From Ascoidea rubescens DSM 1968 (Eukaryota; Ascomycota; Saccharomycetes; Ascoideales; Ascoideaceae), in the NCBI RefSeq assembly GCF_001661345.1, contig NW_017962913.1, positions 1,245,428 to 1,309,427 on the forward strand: 64,000 nucleotides of DNA, read 5' to 3'. Position numbers and translations under genes: made by a program. The notes under the pieces were generated by a model. The model saw only the letters and a program-made list of their open reading frames with translations. It did not search any database and was not told the origin of the DNA. This document shows positions 20,622-32,064 of the stretch, one piece after another (the stretch's first letter is position 1; the number at the start of each line of letters is the position of its first letter).

Positions 20622-21722
20622 ATGAACACGAGATCAAAGAAGCAGAAGTTGCAGGACATTGGCGATATCGACAGGGTGTTGCGGGCGTTGGAGCTTGGTT
20701 CGGGTGCAGCGGTGGATGGTGACTCTTCGTGCAACTGCATGGGCCTCAGACATCCTTTGAACGAGATCATCCCCAACTGCTTGAACTGTGGCAAGATCAT
20801 CTGCTTGAAAGAAGGATTGCGACCATGCTCCTTTTGCCACGAGCCGCTAATATCCTTGGACGAGAAGTTGAAGATGATTGACATCTTGAACACCCAAAAG
20901 TACTCGTTGATGGAGAACAAGGGGAGCAGCAATAGCCAGAATACTGGCAATGCTGGCAAAGGCGGCAAAAAAAAGAGCATCAAATTGTCCATGGGGAAGG
21001 GAACCAAATCGCTATTCAATCAGCAGGATATCGCGTTCAAACGAATTGAAAAGCAAAACCAGTTGGAAAAGGCCAAACAGAACTTGGACAACTTACTAAA
21101 CTACCAAAACACCTCAGAGGAAAGAACCAAGATCATCGACCAGGTAGCCGACTATGGATCCAACAATACCAATTCGCATGCTTGGAGCTCTTCGTTGTCC
21201 ACATTGGAAAAAATATTACTATTGAAAAAGCAACAGCAGAATTTGAGAAAACAAAAACTACTAAGTGACAGCAACTCTGGCAGACCAAAACAAGTTCTCG
21301 ATCTATCCATTAAAAATGGGAAAGTGATCACAAGATACCAAACTAAAGAAGCAGCCAGCAATGATAGCACATACTATGACTCAGACGACTTGGAAGACGT
21401 CAAAATGAAGAATGAAATTGGGTCTTTGGAAACACAAATCAAAATCGAAAATTTAAGCAGGCTAAATGAAAGCTGCAGAAAAACATGGAATTACGAAGAC
21501 GACCAGAAACAATGGTTGCAGAAGAAAGAACAGTACAAGAAGATTCTTTCAGAAGACAGCCACAGCAGCTCTGCTTTTGCTGTCTCTGGTGCTCCTGCTA
21601 CTTCTGACGCAACTAACCAAAAATTCAAAAGGCTTCAGCTCGACCCGCCCAGCTCTGCGGATTCTGCTGACTCTGCAGAGATCAGCAAAAGAAACGCTCC
21701 TGCGCAGCTTCTGGCGCTTTAA
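20622..21722 (+). CDS. RQT4: Rqt4-like ribosome quality-control trigger factor (ASC-1 zinc finger)
   Basis: 366 residues from the ATG at 20622; earlier in-frame codons run through the promoter and are not used. Residues 37-72 form the ASC-1/TRIP4 C2HC5 zinc finger with Cys37, Cys39, His44, Cys53, Cys56, Cys61, Cys69 and Cys72 (CNCMGLRHP, CLNCGKIICLKEG, PCSFC). A charged helical region follows. In yeast, Rqt4 (YKR023W, about 530 residues), Rqt2/Slh1 and Rqt3/Cue3 form the complex that splits collided ribosomes after Hel2 ubiquitination. This protein is shorter, mainly because it starts close to the zinc finger; the N-terminal extension of the S. cerevisiae protein is missing here. PAM16 follows after about 100 bp. 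Confidence 0.85.
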   Translation: MNTRSKKQKLQDIGDIDRVLRALELGSGAAVDGDSSCNCMGLRHPLNEIIPNCLNCGKIICLKEGLRPCSFCHEPLISLDEKLKMIDILNTQKYSLMENKGSSNSQNTGNAGKGGKKKSIKLSMGKGTKSLFNQQDIAFKRIEKQNQLEKAKQNLDNLLNYQNTSEERTKIIDQVADYGSNNTNSHAWSSSLSTLEKILLLKKQQQNLRKQKLLSDSNSGRPKQVLDLSIKNGKVITRYQTKEAASNDSTYYDSDDLEDVKMKNEIGSLETQIKIENLSRLNESCRKTWNYEDDQKQWLQKKEQYKKILSEDSHSSSAFAVSGAPATSDATNQKFKRLQLDPPSSADSADSAEISKRNAPAQLLAL

Positions 21723-21728
21723 TTCCAA

Positions 21729-21734
21729 CACGTG
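21729..21734. promoter_or_regulatory. CACGTG E-box upstream of PAM16
   Basis: CACGTG 90 bp before the PAM16 ATG, immediately after the RQT4 stop. One of the repeated E-boxes of this gene group. Confidence 0.45.
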
Positions 21735-21823
21735 ACCAACTCTTTCTGCACCTTTTATTTTTTTATTTTTGCTTCGGCGCTTAATTCTCCATCTCCATCT
21801 CCATCTTCTTTAATCTCTCCAGC

Positions 21824-22258
21824 ATGGCCCACAGACTCGTTGCAAATCTTTCCAGAGTCTTCATCACCTCAGCAAAGGTTTTTGGCACTGCCTTCACCAA
21901 CGCTTACAAACAAGCAGCTGTTGCTTCTGCTGCCAAACAAACGTCGGTTTACTCCCAAAACGAAAACCTATCGAAGGCTCAAAAGAAACTCAACGAACTA
22001 ACCATAGATTACAACGAGTCCTGCCAAATATTGGACATCGACCCAGCTAAAACTGAAGACCTCACACTCGACCACATTGACGAAAGATACAAAACCCTCT
22101 TCAACATCAACTCAAAGGAAAACGGCAGCAGTTTCTATCTCCAGAGTAAAATCTATCGGGCAATGGAAAGATTGAAAGTGGAATTGGAAATAAAAGAGGA
22201 AATAAAGAAAGAAGAGGAAAAGTCAAACACCCCCCAACAACCTCATATAAAAAGCTAA
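21824..22258 (+). CDS. PAM16: Mitochondrial import motor subunit Pam16 (Tim16)
   Basis: 144 residues (149 in S. cerevisiae). It starts MAHRLVANLSRVFITSAKVFGTAFTNAYKQA, the membrane-associated N-terminus typical of Pam16. The degenerate J-like domain covers about residues 50-115, with the sequence QILDIDPAKTEDLTLDHIDERYKTLFNIN and YLQSKIYRAMERL. It lacks the HPD tripeptide of active J proteins, as the family does. Pam16 binds Pam18 at the TIM23 channel on the matrix side and holds back its stimulation of mtHsp70. The C-terminus is Lys/Glu-rich. Confidence is high because both the hydrophobic N-terminus and the J-like core match. Confidence 0.95.
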   Translation: MAHRLVANLSRVFITSAKVFGTAFTNAYKQAAVASAAKQTSVYSQNENLSKAQKKLNELTIDYNESCQILDIDPAKTEDLTLDHIDERYKTLFNINSKENGSSFYLQSKIYRAMERLKVELEIKEEIKKEEEKSNTPQQPHIKS

Positions 22259-22666
22259 CCACTCCAATAACAACAACCCTTTTCTTCTCCTTCTTTTCCT
22301 GCTCTATTCCCATCTTCTGTATATACGAAAAGTAATAAATCAATCTCATCCACACTACCTGATCCGGCCACGTGAACTTTCATTTTTTATTGTAGACAGA
22401 TAATCACTTCATAATTTCTCTCTTTCTCTTCTCTTCTCTTCTCTTCTCTTCTCTTCTCTTCTCTTTCTTTTATCATCTTCAAATCACCTCTTCTTTCAAC
22501 CCAAAATCAGCTTATTGATCCTATTCCACTACTTCAATATTCAACTTATTGACCTAGTGTGCCGTTTGCAAAGATTCTCTCACCACTACCCCCTGTTAAC
22601 CTCTCCTCTTTTCAACTTTTGTTTGATAATTAGTTTCAATCAAATCAAATACACCACCAACCGCCA
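22259..22666. other. PAM16-SCP160 spacer with CACGTG and pyrimidine repeat
   Basis: About 410 bp. CACGTG at 22369-22374 and a TTCTC pentamer array at about 22429-22465 on the + strand, then a pyrimidine-rich leader up to the SCP160 ATG. No open frame or RNA gene is supported. Confidence 0.55.
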
Positions 22667-25600
22667 ATGTCTACTCCTGCTGAAAAATTAGCTGCTCTTC
22701 ATGCCGCCGCTGCCGCTGCTGCTGCTTCTCCTTCTCCTTCTCCTGCTTCTACCCCTGCTTCGGCTCCTACTCCTGTCTCTCCTGACCCTGTCTCTGCTGT
22801 TAATGGTGCTCAAACTCCCTCCCTTTTAACTTCAGTTGATGACAGCGATTTGTCTGATGTTGATTCTGACTTGGATACCGCAAACTCCACTGAAACATCT
22901 GCTACTCAACCTCCTTCAATCAACGATGAAAACGAATTTCCAACTTTAGGTTCAGTTCCCTCGTTATCCTCTCCAAAACCAATCTGGGGCCCTAAAATGA
23001 GCTCTGCTGTCTCTTCCACCTCTAGAACTACTACTACTACCACCTCCTCTTTATCTTGGAACAAGTCTTCCAAGTCTGTTCGTATGAAATCAAGTTTAAT
23101 CCAAGAAGCCTTTTCATTGGATTTCAAATACCTTTTATATCTTTCCAATAAACCTGAATTAAGCAAAATCTTATCCGACATCAAATTCGAATCAAAATGT
23201 AACATTGAATGCACTTCCTCTCAACAAACAAAAAAAAGAACTTTTCTTATCACCGGTAGCCCAAACAACGTTCAAATTGCCAGAAAATTGATCTTTAGAA
23301 AATTCACCAAACCAATCAACGACCAATTTTTCATCCCTTCAAAATCAAGATCAATTGTCATTGGATCTCAAGGAAAAAACTTGAAACCAATCATCGACAA
23401 ATACAACGTCAAAGTTAACATTGAAAAGAATAACACCAACACCTATCCTCAATCTGATGACTCAAATGAAATCGACGACACCTTTGGTGACCAAACTAAA
23501 GTCACTATCGAAGGTGATATTCAAAGTGTTGCCGATGCCAGAAGAGAAATTGAAGCCATTGTTAATGAACACACAAAAGTATTATCTGCAAAACTAAAGG
23601 TTGACCCATTAGTCTTGCCTTTTATTCAAAATGAAATCTCCAATGACCCTTCTTTTGATTTATCTGATATCGACATCACTTATCCTCATAACACCACTTC
23701 CTCCAGTACAAACCCGCTTGTCAAATTACTGGGTCCAAGAGAAAAAGTTATTAAACTTGCCGACCAATTGAAAGATCTATTCAACTCTTTACTTTTAAAT
23801 ATCATAATTGAAGAAAAAAAAGCTCCAAAAAAATTACATAAATTTATCAACACTACTGAAATTTTTAACGAATTAAATGTCATTGTTGAAATTCCATCGG
23901 TGGACGACACCTCAAATGAAATTATTAGATTCATCGGTCATCCTGATAAAATTAATAAAGCAATTGATAAAGCTAAACAATCTTCTTCAAACCACTCCAT
24001 TTCCTCTCTTAACATATCCAGAGCTCATAACAATAATGTTTTACACTCTAGATATTTAACCATTTATTTCAATTATATTGATTTGTTTGACCAAATTTCC
24101 GCAGAAACAGATACAAGATTGTATTTTCCATCTTACAAATCTCTAATTGAAAACGACAATACCAAAGAAGTTAATATTGAAATTGTAATTTCAAGAGATA
24201 GTCAATCTGCTGCTCAAGATTCCTTTAAAACAGCTAAATCTTTAATTGTTTCAAATGTCAACAAAATTTCTCCAAAATCAACTTTCATTATTGACGACGT
24301 TGATATTTTTTTCCATGAAAAAGTCTTATCTCTAGTTAGTACTTTAGCCACAGATTTGAAAGTTTCAGTTATTCCATTTGGCTTGTTAAATAAAGATATA
24401 TCATCCAACAAAATTTTATTAATTGCTCAACCATTGGAAGATGATGATTTTGGTCCAACTGATGATGAATTAAAAGATAAATTTAATCAAATTAGCAATT
24501 TATTATCTCCCTTGAGAGAAGCTGGCAAAAACATTATTTACGAAACCCTCAATGTTCCAGATGATGAGCAAGACAACGTCAAAGGTCCAAATGATACAAC
24601 CTTAAATTCATTAATCTCATCCTGCAACGGCAACAAAATCGAAATTCTTTTCCATACCCCAGCCGAAAATGAAATCACCCTTCACGGCTTGAAAAGTGAT
24701 GTTAATAAGATTTCTAAAGATATCAATCAAATCTTACAAGATGCCAAGGATTACAAAGAAGCATCCTCATATTTTACTGAATTTCAATGTCCTTTAGCAA
24801 TTATATCAAGATTGATTGGTAAAGGGGGTGCTAATGTCAACGAGCTCTCTACAAAATATGGTGTCAAAATTGAGTTGAATGAGGATAAAAACGATAAAAA
24901 CTCAAAAGAAGTGTTGGTTAGAATCACTGGTATTAAAAGGAATGCAGAAGAAGCAAAAGTCGAAATCAATTCATTAAGTAAAAAATGGGGTGATGAGAAA
25001 ACTGTAGTTATTAATATTCCACAAAAATTCCATAAAGCAATTGCAGGTCCAAGTTGGGTTTATGTTAACAGATTACAAGATAAGTATGATGTTAAAATCA
25101 AATTTGGACGTAATGAAACCAAAAAAGATGAAGTTACAATTAACGGACCATCAAAGGGTGTCAAGAAAGCTCAAGATGAATTGAAAGAGTTGTTAGACTA
25201 CGAAATTGAAAACGGTTTGAAGAAAGAAATTATTGTTCCAAGGAAAGCTGTTGCAAGAATTATTGGTAAAAATGGAAAAAATTTAAACGCATTAAAAGAT
25301 GAATTTGGTGCAGATATTAATGTTGTTTCTGAAAATGATATCAAAAACCTTAAAGACAAAGACTCTACTGATATTAAAAACAATAAAGAAACTAAATCTA
25401 CTTCTAAAGACGATAAGGCCACAATTCAACTTGTTGGATCAAGAGAAGCCATTGGAGAAGTTGAAAAAAGAATCAAACAGATTGCTGAAGAGATTCAAAA
25501 TTATGTTGAAAGGGAACTTGAAGTTGATCCAAAATACTTTAGATTATTGATCGGTCGTAACGGTACCATTAGAAAAGAAATTGTTGCAAAAGCTGGAGGT

Positions 25601-26500
25601 CTTGATGAAGATTCTGTCAGATTATTATACGTTCCTACTCAAAACTCTGGCTCAAACAAAATTTCTTCGCATGGTGATAAAAAAGTGGTTGATAAAATTA
25701 TAAAAGAAGTTCAATTAATTGTTTCAAATGCTGAAAAAAAGAAAACTGTTGAATTGGAAGTTCCAAAAGAAAAACAAAGATTATTAATTGGACAAGGTGG
25801 ATCTGTCAGAAAAAATTTAGAGAATGAATTTAATATCAGTTTATTCATTCCTAAAATTAATGAAAAAAGTAATATTATAAAAGTTATTGGATTATCTCAA
25901 GATATTGAAAAGGCTCAAGTTAAAATTAGCAGTTTAATCAAAGATAAATTCGATGAAACAATCGAAGTACCAAGTAAGTATCATTTATTACTTTCAGAAA
26001 GAGGTACAATTTTCAGAAAATTGAGAAATGATTTTGGAGTTTCTGTAGAATATGGAAGCATGGTTAGAGAAGCCACTAAGCTATCTGATCCATTTGCAAT
26101 TACCCCAGAGGAAGTATTTGGTGATGGTAGTGAGGATACTAAATGGACTATAACTAAAGACCAGGAAACCGTTGATAGTAGTGAAACCGAAGATGTTGTC
26201 AACATTCCATGGATGATATCCGGTAAAGATAGTAAAAAAGCGAAAAAGTATCTTGAAGATCAGTTAGAAATCATTAAAAAGTGTAACAGAACAGGTTACT
26301 TTTATGTAAAGAACTCCAGTTCTCTTGGAAAAGTTGTTGGTTCTGGGGGGTCCAAAATTGAAAGTATTAGAAAGAAGAGTGGAAGTATTATTTTTGTTCC
26401 AAGAAACAATGACAAGATCAATAATGTAATTTATTTAAGAGGTACCGAAACCCAATTAGAAAAAGCCAAAAACGGAATTCTCGCTGCTCTTAAAAAATAG
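22667..26500 (+). CDS. SCP160: Vigilin-type multi-KH RNA-binding protein Scp160
   Basis: 1277 residues (S. cerevisiae Scp160 has 1222). The N-terminus is Ala/Ser/Pro-rich with FPTLG near residue 90. KH domains follow in tandem; clear GxxG loops are IGSQGK (about residue 230), IGKGGA (716), IGKNGK (865), IGRNGT (961), IGQGGS (1040) and VGSGGS (1224). A degenerate loop LSERGT lies near 1109, and several diverged KH-like units fill 300-700. Loss of some GxxG loops is normal for vigilins. Scp160 sits on polysomes at the ER surface through Asc1, affects translation of specific codons and mRNAs, and is linked to pheromone signalling through Gpa1. A Fus3/Kss1-type kinase of the same pathway is encoded 35 kb away. 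The leader has a CACGTG site. Confidence 0.95.
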   Translation: MSTPAEKLAALHAAAAAAAASPSPSPASTPASAPTPVSPDPVSAVNGAQTPSLLTSVDDSDLSDVDSDLDTANSTETSATQPPSINDENEFPTLGSVPSLSSPKPIWGPKMSSAVSSTSRTTTTTTSSLSWNKSSKSVRMKSSLIQEAFSLDFKYLLYLSNKPELSKILSDIKFESKCNIECTSSQQTKKRTFLITGSPNNVQIARKLIFRKFTKPINDQFFIPSKSRSIVIGSQGKNLKPIIDKYNVKVNIEKNNTNTYPQSDDSNEIDDTFGDQTKVTIEGDIQSVADARREIEAIVNEHTKVLSAKLKVDPLVLPFIQNEISNDPSFDLSDIDITYPHNTTSSSTNPLVKLLGPREKVIKLADQLKDLFNSLLLNIIIEEKKAPKKLHKFINTTEIFNELNVIVEIPSVDDTSNEIIRFIGHPDKINKAIDKAKQSSSNHSISSLNISRAHNNNVLHSRYLTIYFNYIDLFDQISAETDTRLYFPSYKSLIENDNTKEVNIEIVISRDSQSAAQDSFKTAKSLIVSNVNKISPKSTFIIDDVDIFFHEKVLSLVSTLATDLKVSVIPFGLLNKDISSNKILLIAQPLEDDDFGPTDDELKDKFNQISNLLSPLREAGKNIIYETLNVPDDEQDNVKGPNDTTLNSLISSCNGNKIEILFHTPAENEITLHGLKSDVNKISKDINQILQDAKDYKEASSYFTEFQCPLAIISRLIGKGGANVNELSTKYGVKIELNEDKNDKNSKEVLVRITGIKRNAEEAKVEINSLSKKWGDEKTVVINIPQKFHKAIAGPSWVYVNRLQDKYDVKIKFGRNETKKDEVTINGPSKGVKKAQDELKELLDYEIENGLKKEIIVPRKAVARIIGKNGKNLNALKDEFGADINVVSENDIKNLKDKDSTDIKNNKETKSTSKDDKATIQLVGSREAIGEVEKRIKQIAEEIQNYVERELEVDPKYFRLLIGRNGTIRKEIVAKAGGLDEDSVRLLYVPTQNSGSNKISSHGDKKVVDKIIKEVQLIVSNAEKKKTVELEVPKEKQRLLIGQGGSVRKNLENEFNISLFIPKINEKSNIIKVIGLSQDIEKAQVKISSLIKDKFDETIEVPSKYHLLLSERGTIFRKLRNDFGVSVEYGSMVREATKLSDPFAITPEEVFGDGSEDTKWTITKDQETVDSSETEDVVNIPWMISGKDSKKAKKYLEDQLEIIKKCNRTGYFYVKNSSSLGKVVGSGGSKIESIRKKSGSIIFVPRNNDKINNVIYLRGTETQLEKAKNGILAALKK

Positions 26501-26947
26501 TTGCCAAATGAAAAGTTCAGTTCATTTCAGTTCGACCATCAATTGTTTTTTTAGTTAGTTTATTTTTTGTACATTTATTTGCATTGCATGAGAGAATTAT
26601 CAAGAGAAACGGTCTCTTGACGTAAAGATAACACCAAATTAAATAGTTCAATTATCAATAGTTACAAGGCTGTTGCCGGTGTCTTATTGTACTCAATAAG
26701 GACAAAACTGTTGGTAGATACAGTAAAAAGAGATGTAAAAAATAAAAATTTATTATTGACAGTCTCAAATCCAATGCCCACGAACTGAAAAAAAATATGC
26801 CACAAACTGTTCCAAAAAAAAAAGTAAAACCATAAAACCACATTATTGTACAAACAAGTAAATAAAAAAATAGAAATAGTGTATAATATAAAACAAAAAA
26901 ACCATAAAACAATACTATCTGGTGGATAGTTGATGACAAGAGCATCA
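26501..26947. other. Convergent spacer SCP160 / F-box gene
   Basis: About 450 bp between two 3' ends, AT-rich with T- and A-runs. No gene or RNA recognised. Confidence 0.5.
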
Positions 26948-29900
26948 TCAATGTTTGTAGTCATAGCAGTTATCTAGTACTGGCTCAAAAAACCTTTTCT
27001 CTATATCAACACCATTTTCATTTTGAACAATTTTCGATACCACTTTAAAGTAAATACCATTCAAGACTACCAATTTTAGATTTGGAAAACTATTTACAAA
27101 ATAACTTAGATATTCCTTTAGGCTATGGATAAAAAGAGTAACGAATAGCTCATATTCATTGAAATTCGGGTTTGCCAGCAACTTTCGATGAGTGTCATAT
27201 AGCTCCTCTTTCACAGAATTTTTTATGTCATAGCTGAAACATCTAGCAAAAATTAAATAGTTCAAATTGATTTCGTTTTCAAAATTCGAGGCATTTAAAT
27301 TAGCTTGAACCTCAGCGATTAGTCTTTTATAAAAATCCAGCAACTTTTGGGAAGAATCACTTTTATAGGGAATTATCAAACGTTTCAACTTTCTTCTGGT
27401 CAATTTGCAATGATAACATTTGCAGCTTTTTAGAAATGTTTTTAACATTTCAATGTTTGTAATAAAAAACTGTTGAATAAAATTTGGAAGGATTAAAAAG
27501 CGGAGTTTATGAAAAGAAGAAATTAAAGGGTCAAAAAAACTTGTAAAATAATAATTATAAGCTTTTGAAAAATTCTCTTTTAAATTATAAGATATTTCAA
27601 AAAGATTTTTTTCTGAAAAGTTATCAGCAAAACCGTTCATATATTTAATTTTATATTTATCAAATATAGAGTTCTCATTAACACCTGTTTGGTTTTCATC
27701 CATATCCTCTTTAACCCGAAGATCAATTTCTTTATCCAAAAATTCGAATTCAGATTCATAATCATTGAATTCAAAGTCTTCATCTATTAATCTTGGAGTT
27801 TTATTGTCAAAGGTTTGAGTTGAAGTCGGAGAAATTTCTTGTAACTCCAAGTTGTTATTTGTAAAAACAGATATTGAAGAACTGGATTGGTTGTTTGATG
27901 AAGAAGAAAATATTTCGCTTTTTCCAATATTCAAAGGATTAAATGTTTCAAGCAACAAGTTGCTTTGCCCATAATTAAAAGAAATGTTAGAAGTATCAAC
28001 AAAGTCTATACTGTTTCCTTTATTCAAGCTTTCATGTGCGTTTTCATTAAATTGAGAAAAAAATTTAAATACATTCTTTTGACCAGATAACCGATTTGGA
28101 TAATTTTCAGCTTTATTAATTTTAGAGAATTTCTTGTTGTAAAAAGCACTGTGATGTTGTTCTATAACGTTTAAGGGTGATGTGTCTTTTAGTTTCTCTG
28201 TTGCAATAAAATTGCTAATAGACTCACAATCAGAAGAAGTGCTACCAGTAGAAGAACGATTGTTGCAGCTTATTTTGTCTTTACAACCCAGACTTAAAGA
28301 AATATCATCGTTTTCATGAAAATTTGTAAGAGTATCTTTTTCATTATTCATATAATTATTGTTATCAGTAAAACTCCCTGTAAGCTTAGTGTAATCATCA
28401 ACTTTAGCTTTCTTATTTTCCTTTTTAAGTAACGACATTGATTCATCAATATTCGGGTTATGATAGCTTGGCAATTTGAGCTTTGACAGTTCACAATTTA
28501 ATCCTTCAAAATTTAAATTGCAATTGATTGTTTCTGTTTTTGAAAGAGTAATTCCTACCATTTTTAAACCCACATCTAAATCTTTCATTTCTGTTTGTTT
28601 TAATTGGGATTTTGACATAGTTTTTAAAGGCCAATTAGAAAGAAGATCGCTATTGAATGCATTGAAGTATAAATATTCTAACTGATCCAACTTTGAGATA
28701 GAATTTTGAATAATAATGTAAAAGTTTTGAATATATTTAAAGCTTAGAGTATAGCGAGCATCAACTTCAAGTATCTCTGTGTAATTATCGGAATCACAAT
28801 CTGAAACACTTTTTGAAGTTTGATCAATAACATTTGTATTTTTTGGCATTTTAAATAGATTTTGACTTTCAGATTTTCCTGGATCTTCAAAGGAACTATT
28901 TACAAAAAGTATGTTTGAATCTTTCCATGGAAGAATTTTTTCATTTTTATATATGGTTTGAGATCCCACACCAGTGCAATTGGAAGATAGAAAATCAAAC
29001 GCATCAACTTCTAAAGTGTTGTCGTGCTGGATTCTATAACTTCCAAAGAAATCAGATTTATCTTCGTCATCAATAAAATTTGTATCATCAAAAAATACAG
29101 GTAATGACTCGTTTAAATCTAATTTATTTTCTGCAAATTCGAAATCACTGAAAACTGTACAGGATCCAATTGAGCTTATAAAACTGTTATCGGGAGCAAC
29201 ATATTGCTTTAAAGAAGAGCCAGACGCTTTAAAATTATTGTTTTCTTTATAGTCGTAAAAAAAGGCATCGCCATTCAGCATCAGAATATCAGAATTATTC
29301 AGTTGATTCAGATTTTTATAAAAAACATCACCGTTATTTAGGTCATAAAATTCCGAAATATTGTTGTTGTAAATATTGAATCTTAACGCCAATCTTTTCA
29401 AATTAACAAATTCAGAAACCAAATTTTCAGTAACATATAAAAAAAATAAATCGCATTGGCATCGAGATAAACTTTTATTTATCTTATTATTAGTATTTTT
29501 ATCCTTCTTAAAACTTGAAATGTGTTTCGCATCACAATTACCAAGGTTTAAACTGCAGTATTCACTCAGACAATATACATTTAATTCAAACTTTCGTAAT
29601 GAAACAGATAATAATTTTTTAGTTAAATTCTTAAGCAGAGAAAACAAAGAACCAAGAGCCTTTGTATATATTTTTTGACCTTTTTTTTCTTTGTTCATGG
29701 TATTATTACCCTCGGTATTTTTAAGAAAATTGGAATGATTGCTGCTGGAGATTACATTAGTGTCTGAATTTTGCAATTGTCCGTTGCTGTTATCCAAATC
29801 ACTTGATACTGGTTTTTCATTTATAATATCGCTTTCTCTACTGATTTTTGATCTGTTTTGAACATGAAAATTTTTTAAAATCAAGGTATTTAAATTATTG

Positions 29901-32032
29901 AAGTTGAACTTTTTTTGTGCTAATATATTTAGTACTTCTATACAGTCACTTATAGAGTTTTTCAAAGATTTATTTCCGGTTTCAACTAAATTATCGTTTC
30001 GGTTATTAAAACTGAAATTATGAATGCCATTGGTGGATTGGTTTCCTATATCTTCATTGGTAGGTTCTTGAAAATGCTTCTTGATTTGAGAATTGTGTTT
30101 AGGGGAGTTTTGTGGGACAGAAATATCCTCTATGTCATCAGAATTTCCAGGATTGAGAGTTATGGTTTCGTTTTTAAATGTATTAATTTCACTTAGTAAT
30201 TTTATAGAACTTGAATCAACCATGACCGAATGAAAACTAGAAAATGAAGAATCGGAATCTAAATCAGGATCAAGATTATTGATCTTCTTGATATTTTCAT
30301 TTATTAAATAATCATAGTCAATTAATTCAATTCCATCAGAGTCAGAACCAGAAGCACCTGTATCTGGTAACGAAACTACATTACCGAAAAATTCAATAGC
30401 ACTTTTCTTACCATCTTCATCGTCGGAAATATCAATAATTGAGGTATCATCTGAGATGTCAACCAAAATAGGGCTAGAGCTACTAGAAAATTGTTCTTTG
30501 TTATCTTCCAGCAGGGTTTCTTTATAAGGGATAAGATTATTTGAGAGATTTTTTTGAATTTTTAATGGAATTTTTTCTAGAGATGTTCTGCTTTTAGTTT
30601 TAATTCTAGTCCCATTTTCAATGTTGCAAAATTCAGTATCTGTTTCGGTTTCATTCTGACTTACCGATCCAGATTCGCTCTCGCTTTTATTTTTGCCAAT
30701 GATATTAGGATCATTATCAGTTTCATTATTAATGTTGCTTCCACTTGAACATTCATCATTATAATTGATATTATGAATTTCAGAATCTGAACAAGTGCAA
30801 GAAGAAATACTTGAGATTAAATTGGAATCAGTGAATTCATCAATATGATCATTGATATTATCAAAATAATTGTTGATGATTAAACATTTGACGTTACTAA
30901 AATTTTTTAAATCATTCAAGGCAAGAATATAATTTGTAAAATCATCTTGGGATTGACCATTTGTTGAAGATGTAGATTTCCAGTTTAGAAACAATGTTAT
31001 TTCAGTTAGGTATTGAAAATTTAAAAAATTGAGTTTCAAAGTTCTTGGAAAGCCAATAAAGTTATCGGAAAGATTTCTAAGGTTATGGAAAAGATCTGGA
31101 TTTTGAACTAATAGGTTGTATTTAAACTTGTTGATATTTTGAAAATAGTTATTATAAAGATGAATACCATTTTTGTTTCTTGGAAAGGAATTATAGTGAG
31201 AACCAAAATTATAGATGTAAAGGTAAAATAAATCTTTCAAGTTTTCTAGGATTGAAAAAAGGTTTCCAGTTTGAATACTGTTTAGTTCATCATAAGAGGA
31301 CACTACAATCATTTTGGTTAGGTTGGATAAGGATGGGTTATTTGATAGAGATGAGAAAAGAGATTTTAGATGATTTGGAGAAACATAGGTGAAATTTGAA
31401 TCTAGGTATAAACCTCTAGCAAAAATGGGCATTATAATGTGTTCCTTTTTTTTTTGTTTATTGGATAGAACAGCATTTGTCTCTCGTCGTTGGATGAAAT
31501 AATTTTCACGATTTGTTGCGGAAACAATGTATTGAAATTGATGTCTTGCAAAATTTCCTCTTATTAAAATATTTCTGTATAGTTTTTCCAGGGAAAAGCT
31601 GTAAAGTCTTTTATTGGCAGCTGCTAGACGTCTTAGGTCGTATTGGTTTAAATAAGAGATAACTTTTCTTAGAATATCCTTTGGAAGATCAGCTAGGGGA
31701 ATTTTCTTTTTCTTGGATGACATCTTTTTATTGTTATTAGAAATCTTTTTCTTTTTGTTATTAATATTATTAATATTATTATTATTATTATTATTGGTTT
31801 TCTTCTTTTTATTAATATTTTTCTTCTTTTTATTTATATTTTTCTTCTTGTTAATAGGTTTCTTTTGTTGGGTAACAATTTTTTTCTGTTGTTTTTCCTT
31901 TTTCTGTTTTTCAGGCAATTTTTGCTGAAATTTTAGAAATCTTTTAAGGTCATAGCGAAAAGACACGATATAAGATTTTAATTGATTAGAATTTTGAGTC
32001 GTATTGGGAAAATTGGAGATAAAATCAGTATC

Positions 32033-32064
<32 letters not shown>

